The notes below the pieces were generated by a model. That model worked only from the letters and a program-made list of their open reading frames with translations. It had not been told where the DNA came from and did no database searches. A DNA stretch of 64,000 nucleotides from contig CALSFV010000014.1 in NCBI GenBank assembly GCA_943737045.1, forward strand, positions 186,001 to 250,000, given 5' to 3'. Shown piece after piece: positions 13,490 through 28,400 of this stretch; the stretch's first letter is position 1; the number at the start of each line of letters is the position of its first letter. The DNA comes from Parapristionchus giblindavisi. Its lineage: Eukaryota > Nematoda > Chromadorea > Rhabditida > Diplogasteridae. A program made the translations under genes and the position numbers.

Positions 13490-16400
13490 TCACATACTAT
13501 ATCACTTGCTGAGTGTCATTGACAATTGGACTTGTAACGAACTGTTTTGTACCAAAAACAGAGAGTACCGAAAGATAAATTTACATATTGGCCGTACTGA
13601 CCACATTGAAATAGTTTATCTTATTCAGAATTTTTCGCTCTTTCATTTGGTATATGACACGATAGGTTTCATTTTCATTTTCACATTTCTCAAGTTATCT
13701 TGATCATATCAGAGTAAAAGCTACTTTTGTACTTCGATCATTATAGCAGCAGTAAAATATTACAGATTGACATGACCTGAAGTGTGTCTCATTCAGAATT
13801 TTTTCCTCTTTCACATAGTATATCACTCGCTGAGTACCATTGACAATTTGACTTGTAACGAACTGTTTTGTACCAAAAACAGAGAGTACTGAAAGATAAA
13901 TTTACATATTGGCCGTACTTACCACTTTGAAATAGTTTATCTTATTCAGAATTTTTCGCTCTTTCATTTGGTATATGACACGATAGGTATCATTTTCATT
14001 TTCAAATTTCTCAAGTTATCTTGATCATATCAGAGTAAAAGCTACTTTTGTACTTCGATCATTATAGCAGCAGTAAAATATTACAGATCGACATGACCTG
14101 AAGTGTGTCTCATTCAGAATTTTTTCCTCTTTCACATAGTATATCACTCGCTGAGTATCATTGACAATTTGACTTGTAACGAACTGTTTTGTACCAAAAA
14201 CAGAGAGTACTGAAAGATAAATTTACATATTGGCCGTACTTACCACTTTGAAATAGTTCATCTTATTCAGAATTTTTCGCTCTTTCATTTGGTATATGAC
14301 ACGATAGGTTTCATATTCATTTTCAAATTTCTCAAGTTATCTTGATCATATCAGAGTAAAAGCTACTTTTGTACTTCGATCATTATAGCAGCAGTAAAAT
14401 ATTACAGATCGACATGACCTGAAGTGTGTCTCATTCAGAATTTTTTCCTCTTTCACATAGTATATCACTCGCTGAGTACCATTGACAATTTGACTTGTAA
14501 CGAACTGTTTTGTACCAAAAACAGAGAGTACTGAAAGATAAATTTACATATTGGCCGTACTTACCACTTTGAAATAGTTTATCTTATTCAGAATTTTTCG
14601 CTCTTTCATTTGGTATATGGCACGATAGGTGTCATTTTCATTTTCAAATTTCTCAAGTTATCTTGATCATATCAGAGTAAAAGCTACTTTTGTACATCGA
14701 TCATTATAGCAGCAGTAAAATATTACAGATGGACATGACCTGAAGTGTGTCTCATTCAGAATTTTTTCCTCTTTCACATAGTATATCACTCGCTGAGTAC
14801 CATTGACAATTTGACTTGTAACGAACTGTTTTGTACCAAAAACAGAGAGTACTGAAAGATAAATTTACATATTGGCCGTACTTACCACTTTGAAATAGTT
14901 TATCTTATTCAGAATTTTTCGCTCTTTCATTTGGTATATGACACGATAGGTTTCATATTCATTTTCAAATTTCTCAAGTTATCTTGATCATATCAGAGTA
15001 AAAGCTACTTTTGTACTTCGATCATTATAGCAGCAGTAAAATATTACAGATCGACATGACCTGAAGTGTGTCTCATTCAGAATTTTTTCCTCTTTCACAT
15101 AGTATATCACTCGCTGAGTACCATTGACAATTTGACTTGTAACGAACTGTTTTGTACCAAAAACAGAGAGTACTGAAAGATAAATTTACATATTGGCCGT
15201 ACTTACCACTTTGAAATAGTTTATCTTATTCAGAATTTTTCGCTCTTTCATTTGGTATATGGCACGATAGGTGTCATTTTCATTTTCAAATTTCTCAAGT
15301 TATCTTGATCATATCAGAGTAAAAGCTACTTTTGTACATCGATCATTATAGCAGCAGTAAAATATTACAGATGGACATGACCTGAAGTGTGTCTCATTCA
15401 GAATTTTTTCCTCTTTCACATAGTATATCACTCGCTGAGTACCATTGACAATTTGACTTGTAACGAACTGTTTTGTACCAAAAACAGAGAGTACTGAAAG
15501 ATAAATTTACATATTGGCCGTACTTACCACTTTGAAATAGTTTATCTTATTCAGAATTTTTCGCTCTTTCATTTGGTATATGACACGATAGGTATCATTT
15601 TCATTTTCAAATTTCTCAAGTTATCTTGATCATATCAGAGTAAAAGCTACTTTTGTACATCGATCATTATAGCAGCAGTAAAATATTACAGATGGACATG
15701 ACCTGAAGTGTGTCTCATTCAGAATTTTTTCCTCTTTCACATAGTATATCACTCGCTGAGTACCATTGACAATTTGACTTGTAACGAACTGTTTTGTACC
15801 AAAAACAGAGAGTACTGAAAGATAAATTTACATATTGGCCGTACTTACCACTTTGAAATAGTTCATCTTATTCAGAATTTTTCGCTCTTTCATTTGGTAT
15901 ATGACACGATAGGTTTCATATTCATTTTCAAATTTCTCAAGTTATCTTGATCATATCAGAGTAAAAGCTACTTTTGTACTTCGATCATTATAGCAGCAGT
16001 AAAATATTACAGATGGACATGACCTGAAGTGTGTCTCATTCAGAATTTTTTCCTCTTTCACATAGTATATCACTCGCTGAGTACCATTGACAATTTGACT
16101 TGTAACGAACTGTTTTGTACCAAAAACAGAGAGTACTGAAAGATAAATTTACATATTGGCCGTACTTACCACTTTGAAATAGTTCATCTTATTCAGAATT
16201 TTTCGCTCTTTCATTTGGTATATGACACGATAGGTTTCATATTCATTTTCAAATTTCTCAAGTTATCTTGATCATATCAGAGTAAAAGCTACTTTTGTAC
16301 TTCGATCATTATAGCAGCAGTAAAATATTACAGATCGACATGACCTGAAGTGTGTCTCATTCAGAATTTTTTCCTCTTTCACATACTATATCACTTGCTG

Positions 16401-19400
16401 AGTGTCATTGACAATTGGACTTGTAACGAACTGTTTTGTACCAAAAACAGAGAGTACCGAAAGATAAATTTACATATTGGCCGTACTGACCACATTGAAA
16501 TAGTTTATCTTATTCAGAATTTTTCGCTCTTTCATTTGGTATATGACACGATAGGTTTCATTTTCATTTTCACATTTCTCAAGTTATCTTGATCATATCA
16601 GAGTAAAAGCTACTTTTGTACTTCGATCATTATAGCAGCAGTAAAATATTACAGATTGACATGACCTGAAGTGTGTCTCATTCAGAATTTTTTCCTCTTT
16701 CACATAGTATATCACTCGCTGAGTACCATTGACAATTTGACTTGTAACGAACTGTTTTGTACCAAAAACAGAGAGTACTGAAAGATAAATTTACATATTG
16801 GCCGTACTTACCACTTTGAAATAGTTTATCTTATTCAGAATTTTTCGCTCTTTCATTTGGTATATGACACGATAGGTATCATTTTCATTTTCAAATTTCT
16901 CAAGTTATCTTGATCATATCAGAGTAAAAGCTACTTTTGTACTTCGATCATTATAGCAGCAGTAAAATATTACAGATCGACATGACCTGAAGTGTGTCTC
17001 ATTCAGAATTTTTTCCTCTTTCACATAGTATATCACTCGCTGAGTATCATTGACAATTTGACTTGTAACGAACTGTTTTGTACCAAAAACAGAGAGTACT
17101 GAAAGATAAATTTACATATTGGCCGTACTTACCACTTTGAAATAGTTCATCTTATTCAGAATTTTTCGCTCTTTCATTTGGTATATGACACGATAGGTTT
17201 CATATTCATTTTCAAATTTCTCAAGTTATCTTGATCATATCAGAGTAAAAGCTACTTTTGTACTTCGATCATTATAGCAGCAGTAAAATATTACAGATCG
17301 ACATGACCTGAAGTGTGTCTCATTCAGAATTTTTTCCTCTTTCACATAGTATATCACTCGCTGAGTACCATTGACAATTTGACTTGTAACGAACTGTTTT
17401 GTACCAAAAACAGAGAGTACTGAAAGATAAATTTACATATTGGCCGTACTTACCACTTTGAAATAGTTTATCTTATTCAGAATTTTTCGCTCTTTCATTT
17501 GGTATATGGCACGATAGGTGTCATTTTCATTTTCAAATTTCTCAAGTTATCTTGATCATATCAGAGTAAAAGCTACTTTTGTACATCGATCATTATAGCA
17601 GCAGTAAAATATTACAGATGGACATGACCTGAAGTGTGTCTCATTCAGAATTTTTTCCTCTTTCACATAGTATATCACTCGCTGAGTACCATTGACAATT
17701 TGACTTGTAACGAACTGTTTTGTACCAAAAACAGAGAGTACTGAAAGATAAATTTACATATTGGCCGTACTTACCACTTTGAAATAGTTCATCTTATTCA
17801 GAATTTTTCGCTCGTTCATTTGGTATATGACACGATAGGTTTCATATTCATTTTCAAATTTCTCAAGTTATCTTGATCATATCAGAGTAAAAGCTACTTT
17901 TGTACTTCGATCATTATAGCAGCAGTAAAATATTACAGATGGACATGACCTGAAGTGTGTCTCATTCAGAATTTTTTCCTCTTTCACATAGTATATCACT
18001 CGCTGAGTACCATTGACAATTTGACTTGTAACGAACTGTTTTGTACCAAAAACAGAGAGTACTGAAAGATAAATTTACATATTGGCCGTACTTACCACTT
18101 TGAAATAGTTCATCTTATTCAGAATTTTTCGCTCTTTCATTTGGTATATGACACGATAGGTTTCATATTCATTTTCAAATTTCTCAAGTTATCTTGATCA
18201 TATCAGAGTAAAAGCTACTTTTGTACTTCGATCATTATAGCAGCAGTAAAATATTACAGATCGACATGACCTGAAGTGTGTCTCATTCAGAATTTTTTCC
18301 TCTTTCACAAAGTATATCACTCGCTGAGTATCATTGACAATTTGACTTGTAACGAACTGTTTTGTACCAAAAACAGAGAGTACTGAAAGATAAATTTACA
18401 TATTGGCCGTACTTACCACTTTGAAATAGTTCATCTTATTCAGAATTTTTCGCTCTTTCATTTGGTATATGACACGATAGGTTTCATATTCATTTTCAAA
18501 TTTCTCAAGTTATCTTGATCATATCAGAGTAAAAGCTACTTTTGTACTTCGATCATTATAGCAGCAGTAAAATATTACAGATCGACATGACCTGAAGTGT
18601 GTCTCATTCAGAATTTTTTCCTCTTTCACATAGTATATCACTCGCTGAGTACCATTGACAATTTGACTTGTAACGAACTGTTTTGTACCAAAAACAGAGA
18701 GTACTGAAAGATAAATTTACATATTGGCCGTACTTACCACTTTGAAATAGTTTATCTTATTCAGAATTTTTCGCTCTTTCATTTGGTATATGGCACGATA
18801 GGTGTCATTTTCATTTTCAAATTTCTCAAGTTATCTTGATCATATCAGAGTAAAAGCTACTTTTGTACATCGATCATTATAGCAGCAGTAAAATATTACA
18901 GATGGACATGACCTGAAGTGTGTCTCATTCAGAATTTTTTCCTCTTTCACATAGTATATCACTCGCTGAGTACCATTGACAATTTGACTTGTAACGAACT
19001 GTTTTGTACCAAAAACAGAGAGTACTGAAAGATAAATTTACATATTGGCCGTACTTACCACTTTGAAATAGTTCATCTTATTCAGAATTTTTCGCTCGTT
19101 CATTTGGTATATGACACGATAGGTTTCATATTCATTTTCAAATTTCTCAAGTTATCTTGATCATATCAGAGTAAAAGCTACTTTTGTACTTCGATCATTA
19201 TAGCAGCAGTAAAATATTACAGATGGACATGACCTGAAGTGTGTCTCATTCAGAATTTTTTCCTCTTTCACATAGTATATCACTCGCTGAGTACCATTGA
19301 CAATTTGACTTGTAACGAACTGTTTTGTACCAAAAACAGAGAGTACTGAAAGATAAATTTACATATTGGCCGTACTTACCACTTTGAAATAGTTCATCTT

Positions 19401-22400
19401 ATTCAGAATTTTTCGCTCTTTCATTTGGTATATGACACGATAGGTTTCATATTCATTTTCAAATTTCTCAAGTTATCTTGATCATATCAGAGTAAAAGCT
19501 ACTTTTGTACTTCGATCATTATAGCAGCAGTAAAATATTACAGATCGACATGACCTGAAGTGTGTCTCATTCAGAATTTTTTCCTCTTTCACAAAGTATA
19601 TCACTCGCTGAGTATCATTGACAATTTGACTTGTAACGAACTGTTTTGTACCAAAAACAGAGAGTACTGAAAGATAAATTTACATATTGGCCGTACTTAC
19701 CACTTTGAAATAGTTCATCTTATTCAGAATTTTTCGCTCTTTCATTTGGTATATGACACGATAGGTTTCATATTCATTTTCAAATTTCTCAAGTTATCTT
19801 GATCATATCAGAGTAAAAGCTACTTTTGTACTTCGATCATTATAGCAGCAGTAAAATATTACAGATCGACATGACCTGAAGTGTGTCTCATTCAGAATTT
19901 TTTCCTCTTTCACATAGTATATCACTCGCTGAGTACCATTGACAATTTGACTTGTAACGAACTGTTTTGTACCAAAAACAGAGAGTACTGAAAGATAAAT
20001 TTACATATTGGCCGTACTTACCACTTTGAAATAGTTTATCTTATTCAGAATTTTTCGCTCTTTCATTTGGTATATGGCACGATAGGTGTCATTTTCATTT
20101 TCAAATTTCTCAAGTTATCTTGATCATATCAGAGTAAAAGCTACTTTTGTACATCGATCATTATAGCAGCAGTAAAATATTACAGATGGACATGACCTGA
20201 AGTGTGTCTCATTCAGAATTTTTTCCTCTTTCACATAGTATATCACTCGCTGAGTACCATTGACAATTTGACTTGTAACGAACTGTTTTGTACCAAAAAC
20301 AGAGAGTACTGAAAGATAAATTTACATATTGGCCGTACTTACCACTTTGAAATAGTTCATCTTATTCAGAATTTTTCGCTCTTTCATTTGGTATATGACA
20401 CGATAGGTTTCATATTCATTTTCAAATTTCTCAAGTTATCTTGATCATATCAGAGTAAAAGCTACTTTTGTACTTCGATCATTATAGCAGCAGTAAAATA
20501 TTACAGATGGACATGACCTGAAGTGTGTCTCATTCAGAATTTTTTCCTCTTTCACATAGTATATCACTCGCTGAGTACCATTGACAATTTGACTTGTAAC
20601 GAACTGTTTTGTACCAAAAACAGAGAGTACTGAAAGATAAATTTACATATTGGCCGTACTTACCACTTTGAAATAGTTCATCTTATTCAGAATTTTTCGC
20701 TCTTTCATTTGGTATATGACACGATAGGTTTCATATTCATTTTCAAATTTCTCAAGTTATCTTGATCATATCAGAGTAAAAGCTACTTTTGTACTTCGAT
20801 CATTATAGCAGCAGTAAAATATTACAGATGGACATGACCTGAAGTGTGTCTCATTCAGAATTTTTTCCTCTTTCACATAGTATATCACTCGCTGAGTACC
20901 ATTGACAATTTGACTTGTAACGAACTGTTTTGTACCAAAAACAGAGAGTACTGAAAGATAAATTTACATATTGGCCGTACTTACCACTTTGAAATAGTTC
21001 ATCTTATTCAGAATTTTTCGCTCTTTCATTTGGTATATGACACGATAGGTTTCATATTCATTTTCAAATTTCTCAAGTTATCTTGATCATATCAGAGTAA
21101 AAGCTACTTTTGTACTTCGATCATTATAGCAGCAGTAAAATATTACAGATCGACATGACCTGAAGTGTGTCTCATTCAGAATTTTTTCCTCTTTCACATA
21201 GTATATCACTCGCTGAGTACCATTGACAATTTGACTTGTAACGAACTGTTTTGTACCAAAAACAGAGAGTACTGAAAGATAAATTTACATATTGGCCGTA
21301 CTTACCACTTTGAAATAGTTCATCTTATTCAGAATTTTTCGCTCTTTCATTTGGTATATGACACGATAGGTTTCATATTCATTTTCAAATTTCTCAAGTT
21401 ATCTTGATCATATCAGAGTAAAAGCTACTTTTGTACTTCGATCATTATAGCAGCAGTAAAATATTACAGATCGACATGACCTGAAGTGTGTCTCATTCAG
21501 AATTTTTTCCTCTTTCACATACTATATCACTTGCTGAGTGTCATTGACAATTGGACTTGTAACGAACTGTTTTGTACCAAAAACAGAGAGTACCGAAAGA
21601 TAAATTTACATATTGGCCGTACTGACCACATTGAAATAGTTTATCTTATTCAGAATTTTTCGCTCTTTCATTTGGTATATGTCACGATAGGTTTCATTTT
21701 CATTTTCACATTTCTCAAGTTATCTTGATCATATCAGAGTAAAAGCTACTTTTGTACTTCGATCATTATAGCAGCAGTAAAATATTACAGATTGACATGA
21801 CCTGAAGTGTGTCTCATTCAGAATTTTTTCCTCTTTCACATACTATATCACTTGCTGAGTGTCATTGACAATTGGACTTGTAACGAACTGTTTTGTACCA
21901 AAAACAGAGAGTACCGAAAGATAAATTTACATATTGGCCGTACTGACCACATTGAAATAGTTTATCTTATTCAGAATTTTTCGCTCTTTCATTTGGTATA
22001 TGACACGATAGGTTTCATTTTCATTTTCACATTTCTCAAGTTATCATGATCATATCAGAGTAAAAGCTACTTTTGTACTTCGATCATTATAGCAGCAGTA
22101 AAATATTACAGATTGACATGACCTGAAGTGTGTCTCATTCAGAATTTTTTCCTCTTTCACATAGTATATCACTCGCTGAGTATCATTGCCAATTTGACTT
22201 GTAACGAACTGTTTTGTACCAAAAACAGAGAGTACCGAAAGATAAATTTACATATTGGCCGTACTGACCACATTGAAATAGTTTATCTTATTCAGAATTT
22301 TTCGCTCTTTCATTTGGTATATGACACGATAGGTTTCATTTTCATTTTCACATTTCTCAAGTTATCATGATCATATCAGAGTAAAAGCTACTTTTGTACT

Positions 22401-25400
22401 TCGATCATTATAGCAGCAGTAAAATATTACAGATTGACATGACCTGAAGTGTGTCTCATTCAGAATTTTTTCCTCTTTCACATAGTATATCACTCGCTGA
22501 GTATCATTGCCAATTTGACTTGTAACGAACTGTTTTGTACCAAAAACAGAGAGTACCGAAAGATAAATTTACATATTGGCCGTACTGACCACATTGAAAT
22601 AGTTTATCTTATTCAGAATTTTTCGCTCTTTCATTTGGTATATGGCACGATAGGTTTCATTTTCATTTTCAAATTTCTCAAGTTATCTTGATCATATCAG
22701 AGTAAAAGCTACTTTTGTACTTCGATCATTATAGCAGCAGTAAAATATTACAGATTGACATGACCTGAAGTGTGTCTCATTCAGAATTTTTTCCTCTTTC
22801 ACATAGTATATCACTCGCTGAGTACCATTGACAATTTGACTTGTAACGAACTGTTTTGTACCAAAAACAGAGAGTACTGAAAGATAAATTTACATATTGG
22901 CCGTACTTACCACTTTGAAATAGTTCATCTTATTCAGAATTTTTCGCTCTTTCATTTGGTATATGACACGATAGGTTTCATATTCATTTTCAAATTTCTC
23001 AAGTTATCTTGATCATATCAGAGTAAAAGCTACTTTTGTACTTCGATCATTATAGCAGCAGTAAAATATTACAGATCGACATGACCTGAAGTGTGTCTCA
23101 TTCAGAATTTTTTCCTCTTTCACATAGTATATCACTCGCTGAGTACCATTGACAATTTGACTTGTAACGAACTGTTTTGTACCAAAAACAGAGAGTACTG
23201 AAAGATAAATTTACATATTGGCCGTACTTACCACTTTGAAATAGTTTATCTTATTCAGAATTTTTCGCTCTTTCATTTGGTATATGACACGATAGGTATC
23301 ATTTTCATTTTCAAATTTCTCAAGTTATCTTGATCATATCAGAGTAAAAGCTACTTTTGTACTTCGATCATTATAGCAGCAGTAAAATATTACAGATCGA
23401 CATGACCTGAAGTGTGTCTCATTCAGAATTTTTTCCTCTTTCACAAAGTATATCACTCGCTGAGTATCATTGACAATTTGACTTGTAACGAACTGTTTTG
23501 TACCAAAAACAGAGAGTACTGAAAGATAAATTTACATATTGGCCGTACTTACCACTTTGAAATAGTTCATCTTATTCAGAATTTTTCGCTCTTTCATTTT
23601 GTATATGACACGATAGGTTTCATATTCATTTTCAAATTTCTCAAGTTATCTTGATCATATCAGAGTAAAAGCTACTTTTGTACTTCGATCATTATAGCAG
23701 CAGTAAAATATTACAGATTGACATGACCTGAAGTGTGTCTCATTCAGAATTTTTTCCTCTTTCACATAGTATATCACTCGCTGAGTATCATTGCCAATTT
23801 GACTTGTAACGAACTGTTTTGTACCAAAAACAGAGAGTACTGAAAGATAAATTTACATATTGGCCGTACTTACCACTTTGAAATAGTTCATCTTATTCAG
23901 AATTTTTCGCTCTTTCATTTGGTATATGACACGATAGGTTTCATATTCATTTTCAAATTTCTCAAGTTATCTTGATCATATCAGAGTAAAAGCTACTTTT
24001 GTACTTCGATCATTATAGCAGCAGTAAAATATTACAGATCGACATGACCTGAAGTGTGTCTCATTCAGAATTTTTTCCTCTTTCACATACTATATCACTT
24101 GCTGAGTGTCATTGACAATTGGACTTGTAACGAACTGTTTTGTACCAAAAACAGAGAGTACCGAAAGATAAATTTACATATTGGCCGTACTGACCACATT
24201 GAAATAGTTTATCTTATTCAGAATTTTTCGCTCTTTCATTTGGTATATGACACGATAGGTTTCATTTTCATTTTCACATTTCTCAAGTTATCATGATCAT
24301 ATCAGAGTAAAAGCTACTTTTGTACTTCGATCATTATAGCAGCAGTAAAATATTACAGATTGACATGACCTGAAGTGTGTCTCATTCAGAATTTTTTCCT
24401 CTTTCACATAGTATATCACTCGCTGAGTATCATTGCCAATTTGACTTGTAACGAACTGTTTTGTACCAAAAACAGAGAGTACCGAAAGATAAATTTACAT
24501 ATTGGCCGTACTGACCACATTGAAATAGTTTATCTTATTCAGAATTTTTCGCTCTTTCATTTGGTATATGACACGATAGGTTTCATTTTCATTTTCACAT
24601 TTCTCAAGTTATCATGATCATATCAGAGTAAAAGCTACTTTTGTACTTCGATCATTATAGCAGCAGTAAAATATTACAGATTGACATGACCTGAAGTGTG
24701 TCCCATTCAGAATTTTTTCCTCTTTCACATAGTATATCACTCGCTGAGTATCATTGCCAATTTGACTTGTAACGAACTGTTTTGTACCAAAAACAGAGAG
24801 TACCGAAAGATAAATTTACATATTGGCCGTACTGACCACATTGAAATAGTTTATCTTATTCAGAATTTTTCGCTCTTTCATTTGGTATATGGCACGATAG
24901 GTTTCATTTTCATTTTCAAATTTCTCAAGTTATCTTGATCATATCAGAGTAAAAGCTACTTTTGTACTTCGATCATTATAGCAGCAGTAAAATATTACAG
25001 ATTGACATGACCTGAAGTGTGTCTCATTCAGAATTTTTTCCTCTTTCACATAGTATATCACTCGCTGAGTACCATTGACAATTTGACTTGTAACGAACTG
25101 TTTTGTACCAAAAACAGAGAGTACTGAAAGATAAATTTACATATTGGCCGTACTTACCACTTTGAAATAGTTCATCTTATTCAGAATTTTTCGCTCTTTC
25201 ATTTGGTATATGACACGATAGGTTTCATATTCATTTTCAAATTTCTCAAGTTATCTTGATCATATCAGAGTAAAAGCTACTTTTGTACTTCGATCATTAT
25301 AGCAGCAGTAAAATATTACAGATCGACATGACCTGAAGTGTGTCTCATTCAGAATTTTTTCCTCTTTCACATAGTATATCACTCGCTGAGTACCATTGAC

Positions 25401-28400
25401 AATTTGACTTGTAACGAACTGTTTTGTACCAAAAACAGAGAGTACTGAAAGATAAATTTACATATTGGCCGTACTTACCACTTTGAAATAGTTTATCTTA
25501 TTCAGAATTTTTCGCTCTTTCATTTGGTATATGACACGATAGGTATCATTTTCATTTTCAAATTTCTCAAGTTATCTTGATCATATCAGAGTAAAAGCTA
25601 CTTTTGTACTTCGATCATTATAGCAGCAGTAAAATATTACAGATCGACATGACCTGAAGTGTGTCTCATTCAGAATTTTTTCCTCTTTCACAAAGTATAT
25701 CACTCGCTGAGTATCATTGACAATTTGACTTGTAACGAACTGTTTTGTACCAAAAACAGAGAGTACTGAAAGATAAATTTACATATTGGCCGTACTTACC
25801 ACTTTGAAATAGTTCATCTTATTCAGAATTTTTCGCTCTTTCATTTTGTATATGACACGATAGGTTTCATATTCATTTTCAAATTTCTCAAGTTATCTTG
25901 ATCATATCAGAGTAAAAGCTACTTTTGTACTTCGATCATTATAGCAGCAGTAAAATATTACAGATCGACATGACCTGAAGTGTGTCTCATTCAGAATTTT
26001 TTCCTCTTTCACATAGTATATCACTCGCTGAGTACCATTGACAATTTGACTTGTAACGAACTGTTTTGTACCAAAAACAGAGAGTACTGAAAGATAAATT
26101 TACATATTGGCCGTACTTACCACTTTGAAATAGTTTATCTTATTCAGAATTTTTCGCTCTTTCATTTGGTATATGACACGATAGGTATCATTTTCATTTT
26201 CAAATTTCTCAAGTTATCTTGATCATATCAGAGTAAAAGCTACTTTTGTACTTCGATCATTATAGCAGCAGTAAAATATTACAGATCGACATGACCTGAA
26301 GTGTGTCTCATTCAGAATTTTTTCCTCTTTCACATAGTATATCACTCGCTGAGTATCATTGACAATTTGACTTGTAACGAACTGTTTTGTACCAAAAACA
26401 GAGAGTACTGAAAGATAAATTTACATATTGGCCGTACTTACCACTTTGAAATAGTTCATCTTATTCAGAATTTTTCGCTCTTTCATTTGGTATATGACAC
26501 GATAGGTTTCATATTCATTTTCAAATTTCTCAAGTTATCTTGATCATATCAGAGTAAAAGCTACTTTTGTACTTCGATCATTATAGCAGCAGTAAAATAT
26601 TACAGATCGACATGACCTGAAGTGTGTCTCACTCAGAATTTTTTCCTCTTTCACATAGTATATCACTCGCTGAGTACCATTGACAATTTGACTTGTAACG
26701 AACTGTTTTGTACCAAAAACAGAGAGTACTGAAAGATAAATTTACATATTGGCCGTACTTACCACTTTGAAATAGTTTATCTTATTCAGAATTTTTCGCT
26801 CTTTCATTTGGTATATGACACGATAGGTATCATTTTCATTTTCAAATTTCTCAAGTTATCTTGATCATATCAGAGTAAAAGCTACTTTTGTACTTCGATC
26901 ATTATAGCAGCAGTAAAATATTACAGATCGACATGACCTGAAGTGTGTCTCATTCAGAATTTTTTCCTCTTTCACATACTATATCACTTGCTGAGTATCA
27001 TTGCCAATTTGACTTGTAACGAACTGTTTTGTACCAAAAACAGAGAGTACTGAAAGATAAATTTACATATTGGCCGTACTTACCACTTTGAAATAGTTTA
27101 TCTTATTCAGAATTTTTCGCTCTTTCATTTGGTATATGACACGATAGGTTTCATATTCATTTTCAAATTTCTCAAGTTATCTTGATCATATCAGAGTAAA
27201 AGCTACTTTTGTACTTCGATCATTATAGCAGCAGTAAAATATTACAGATCGACATGACCTGAAGTGTGTCTCATTCAGAATTTTTTCCTCTTTCACATAC
27301 TATATCACTTGCTGAGTGTCATTGACAATTGGACTTGTAACGAACTGTTTTGTACCAAAAACAGAGAGTACCGAAAGATAAATTTACATATTGGCCGTAC
27401 TGACCCCATTGAAATAGTTTATCTTATTCAGAATTTTTCGCTCTTTCATTTGGTATATGACACGATAGGTTTCATTTTCATTTTCACATTTCTCAAGTTA
27501 TCTTGATCATATCAGAGTAAAAGCTACTTTTGTACTTCGATCATTATAGCAGCAGTAAAATATTACAGATTGACATGACCTGAAGTGTGTCTCATTCAGA
27601 ATTTTGTCCTCTTTCACATAGTATATCACTCGCTGAGTATCATTGCCAATTTGACTTGTAACGAACTGTTTTGTACCAAAAACAGAGAGTACTGAAAGAT
27701 AAATTTACATATTGGCCGTACTTACCACTTTGAAATAGTTTATCTTATTCAGAATTTTTCGCTCTTTCATTTGGTATATGGCACGATAGGTTTCATTTTC
27801 ATTTTCAAATTTCTCAAGTTATCTTGATCATATCAGAGTAAAAGCTACTTTTGTACTTCGATCATTATAGCAGCAGTAAAATATTACAGATTGACATGAC
27901 CTGAAGTGTGTCTCATTCGGAATTTTTTCCTCTTTCACATAGTATATCACTCGCTGAGTACCATTGACAATTTGACTTGTAACGAACTGTTTTGTACCAA
28001 AAACAGAGAGTACTGAAAGATAAATTTACATATTGGCCGTACTTACCACTTTGAAATAGTTTATCTTATTCAGAATTTTTCGCTCTTTCATTTGGTATAT
28101 GACACGATAGGTATCATTTTCATTTTCAAATTTCTCAAGTTATCTTGATCATATCAGAGTAAAAGCTACTTTTGTACTTCGATCATTATAGCAGCAGTAA
28201 AATATTACAGATCGACATGACCTGAAGTGTGTCTCATTCAGAATTTTTTCCTCTTTCACATAGTATATCACTCGCTGAGTATCATTGACAATTTGACTTG
28301 TAACGAACTGTTTTGTACCAAAAACAGAGAGTACTGAAAGATAAATTTACATATTGGCCGTACTTACCACTTTGAAATAGTTCATCTTATTCAGAATTTT

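Noticed and set aside
13299..13703. 134-codon plus-strand frame spanning the 410-bp insert and satellite
   Set aside because: It is a chance fusion of antisense retroposon sequence with the satellite frame.
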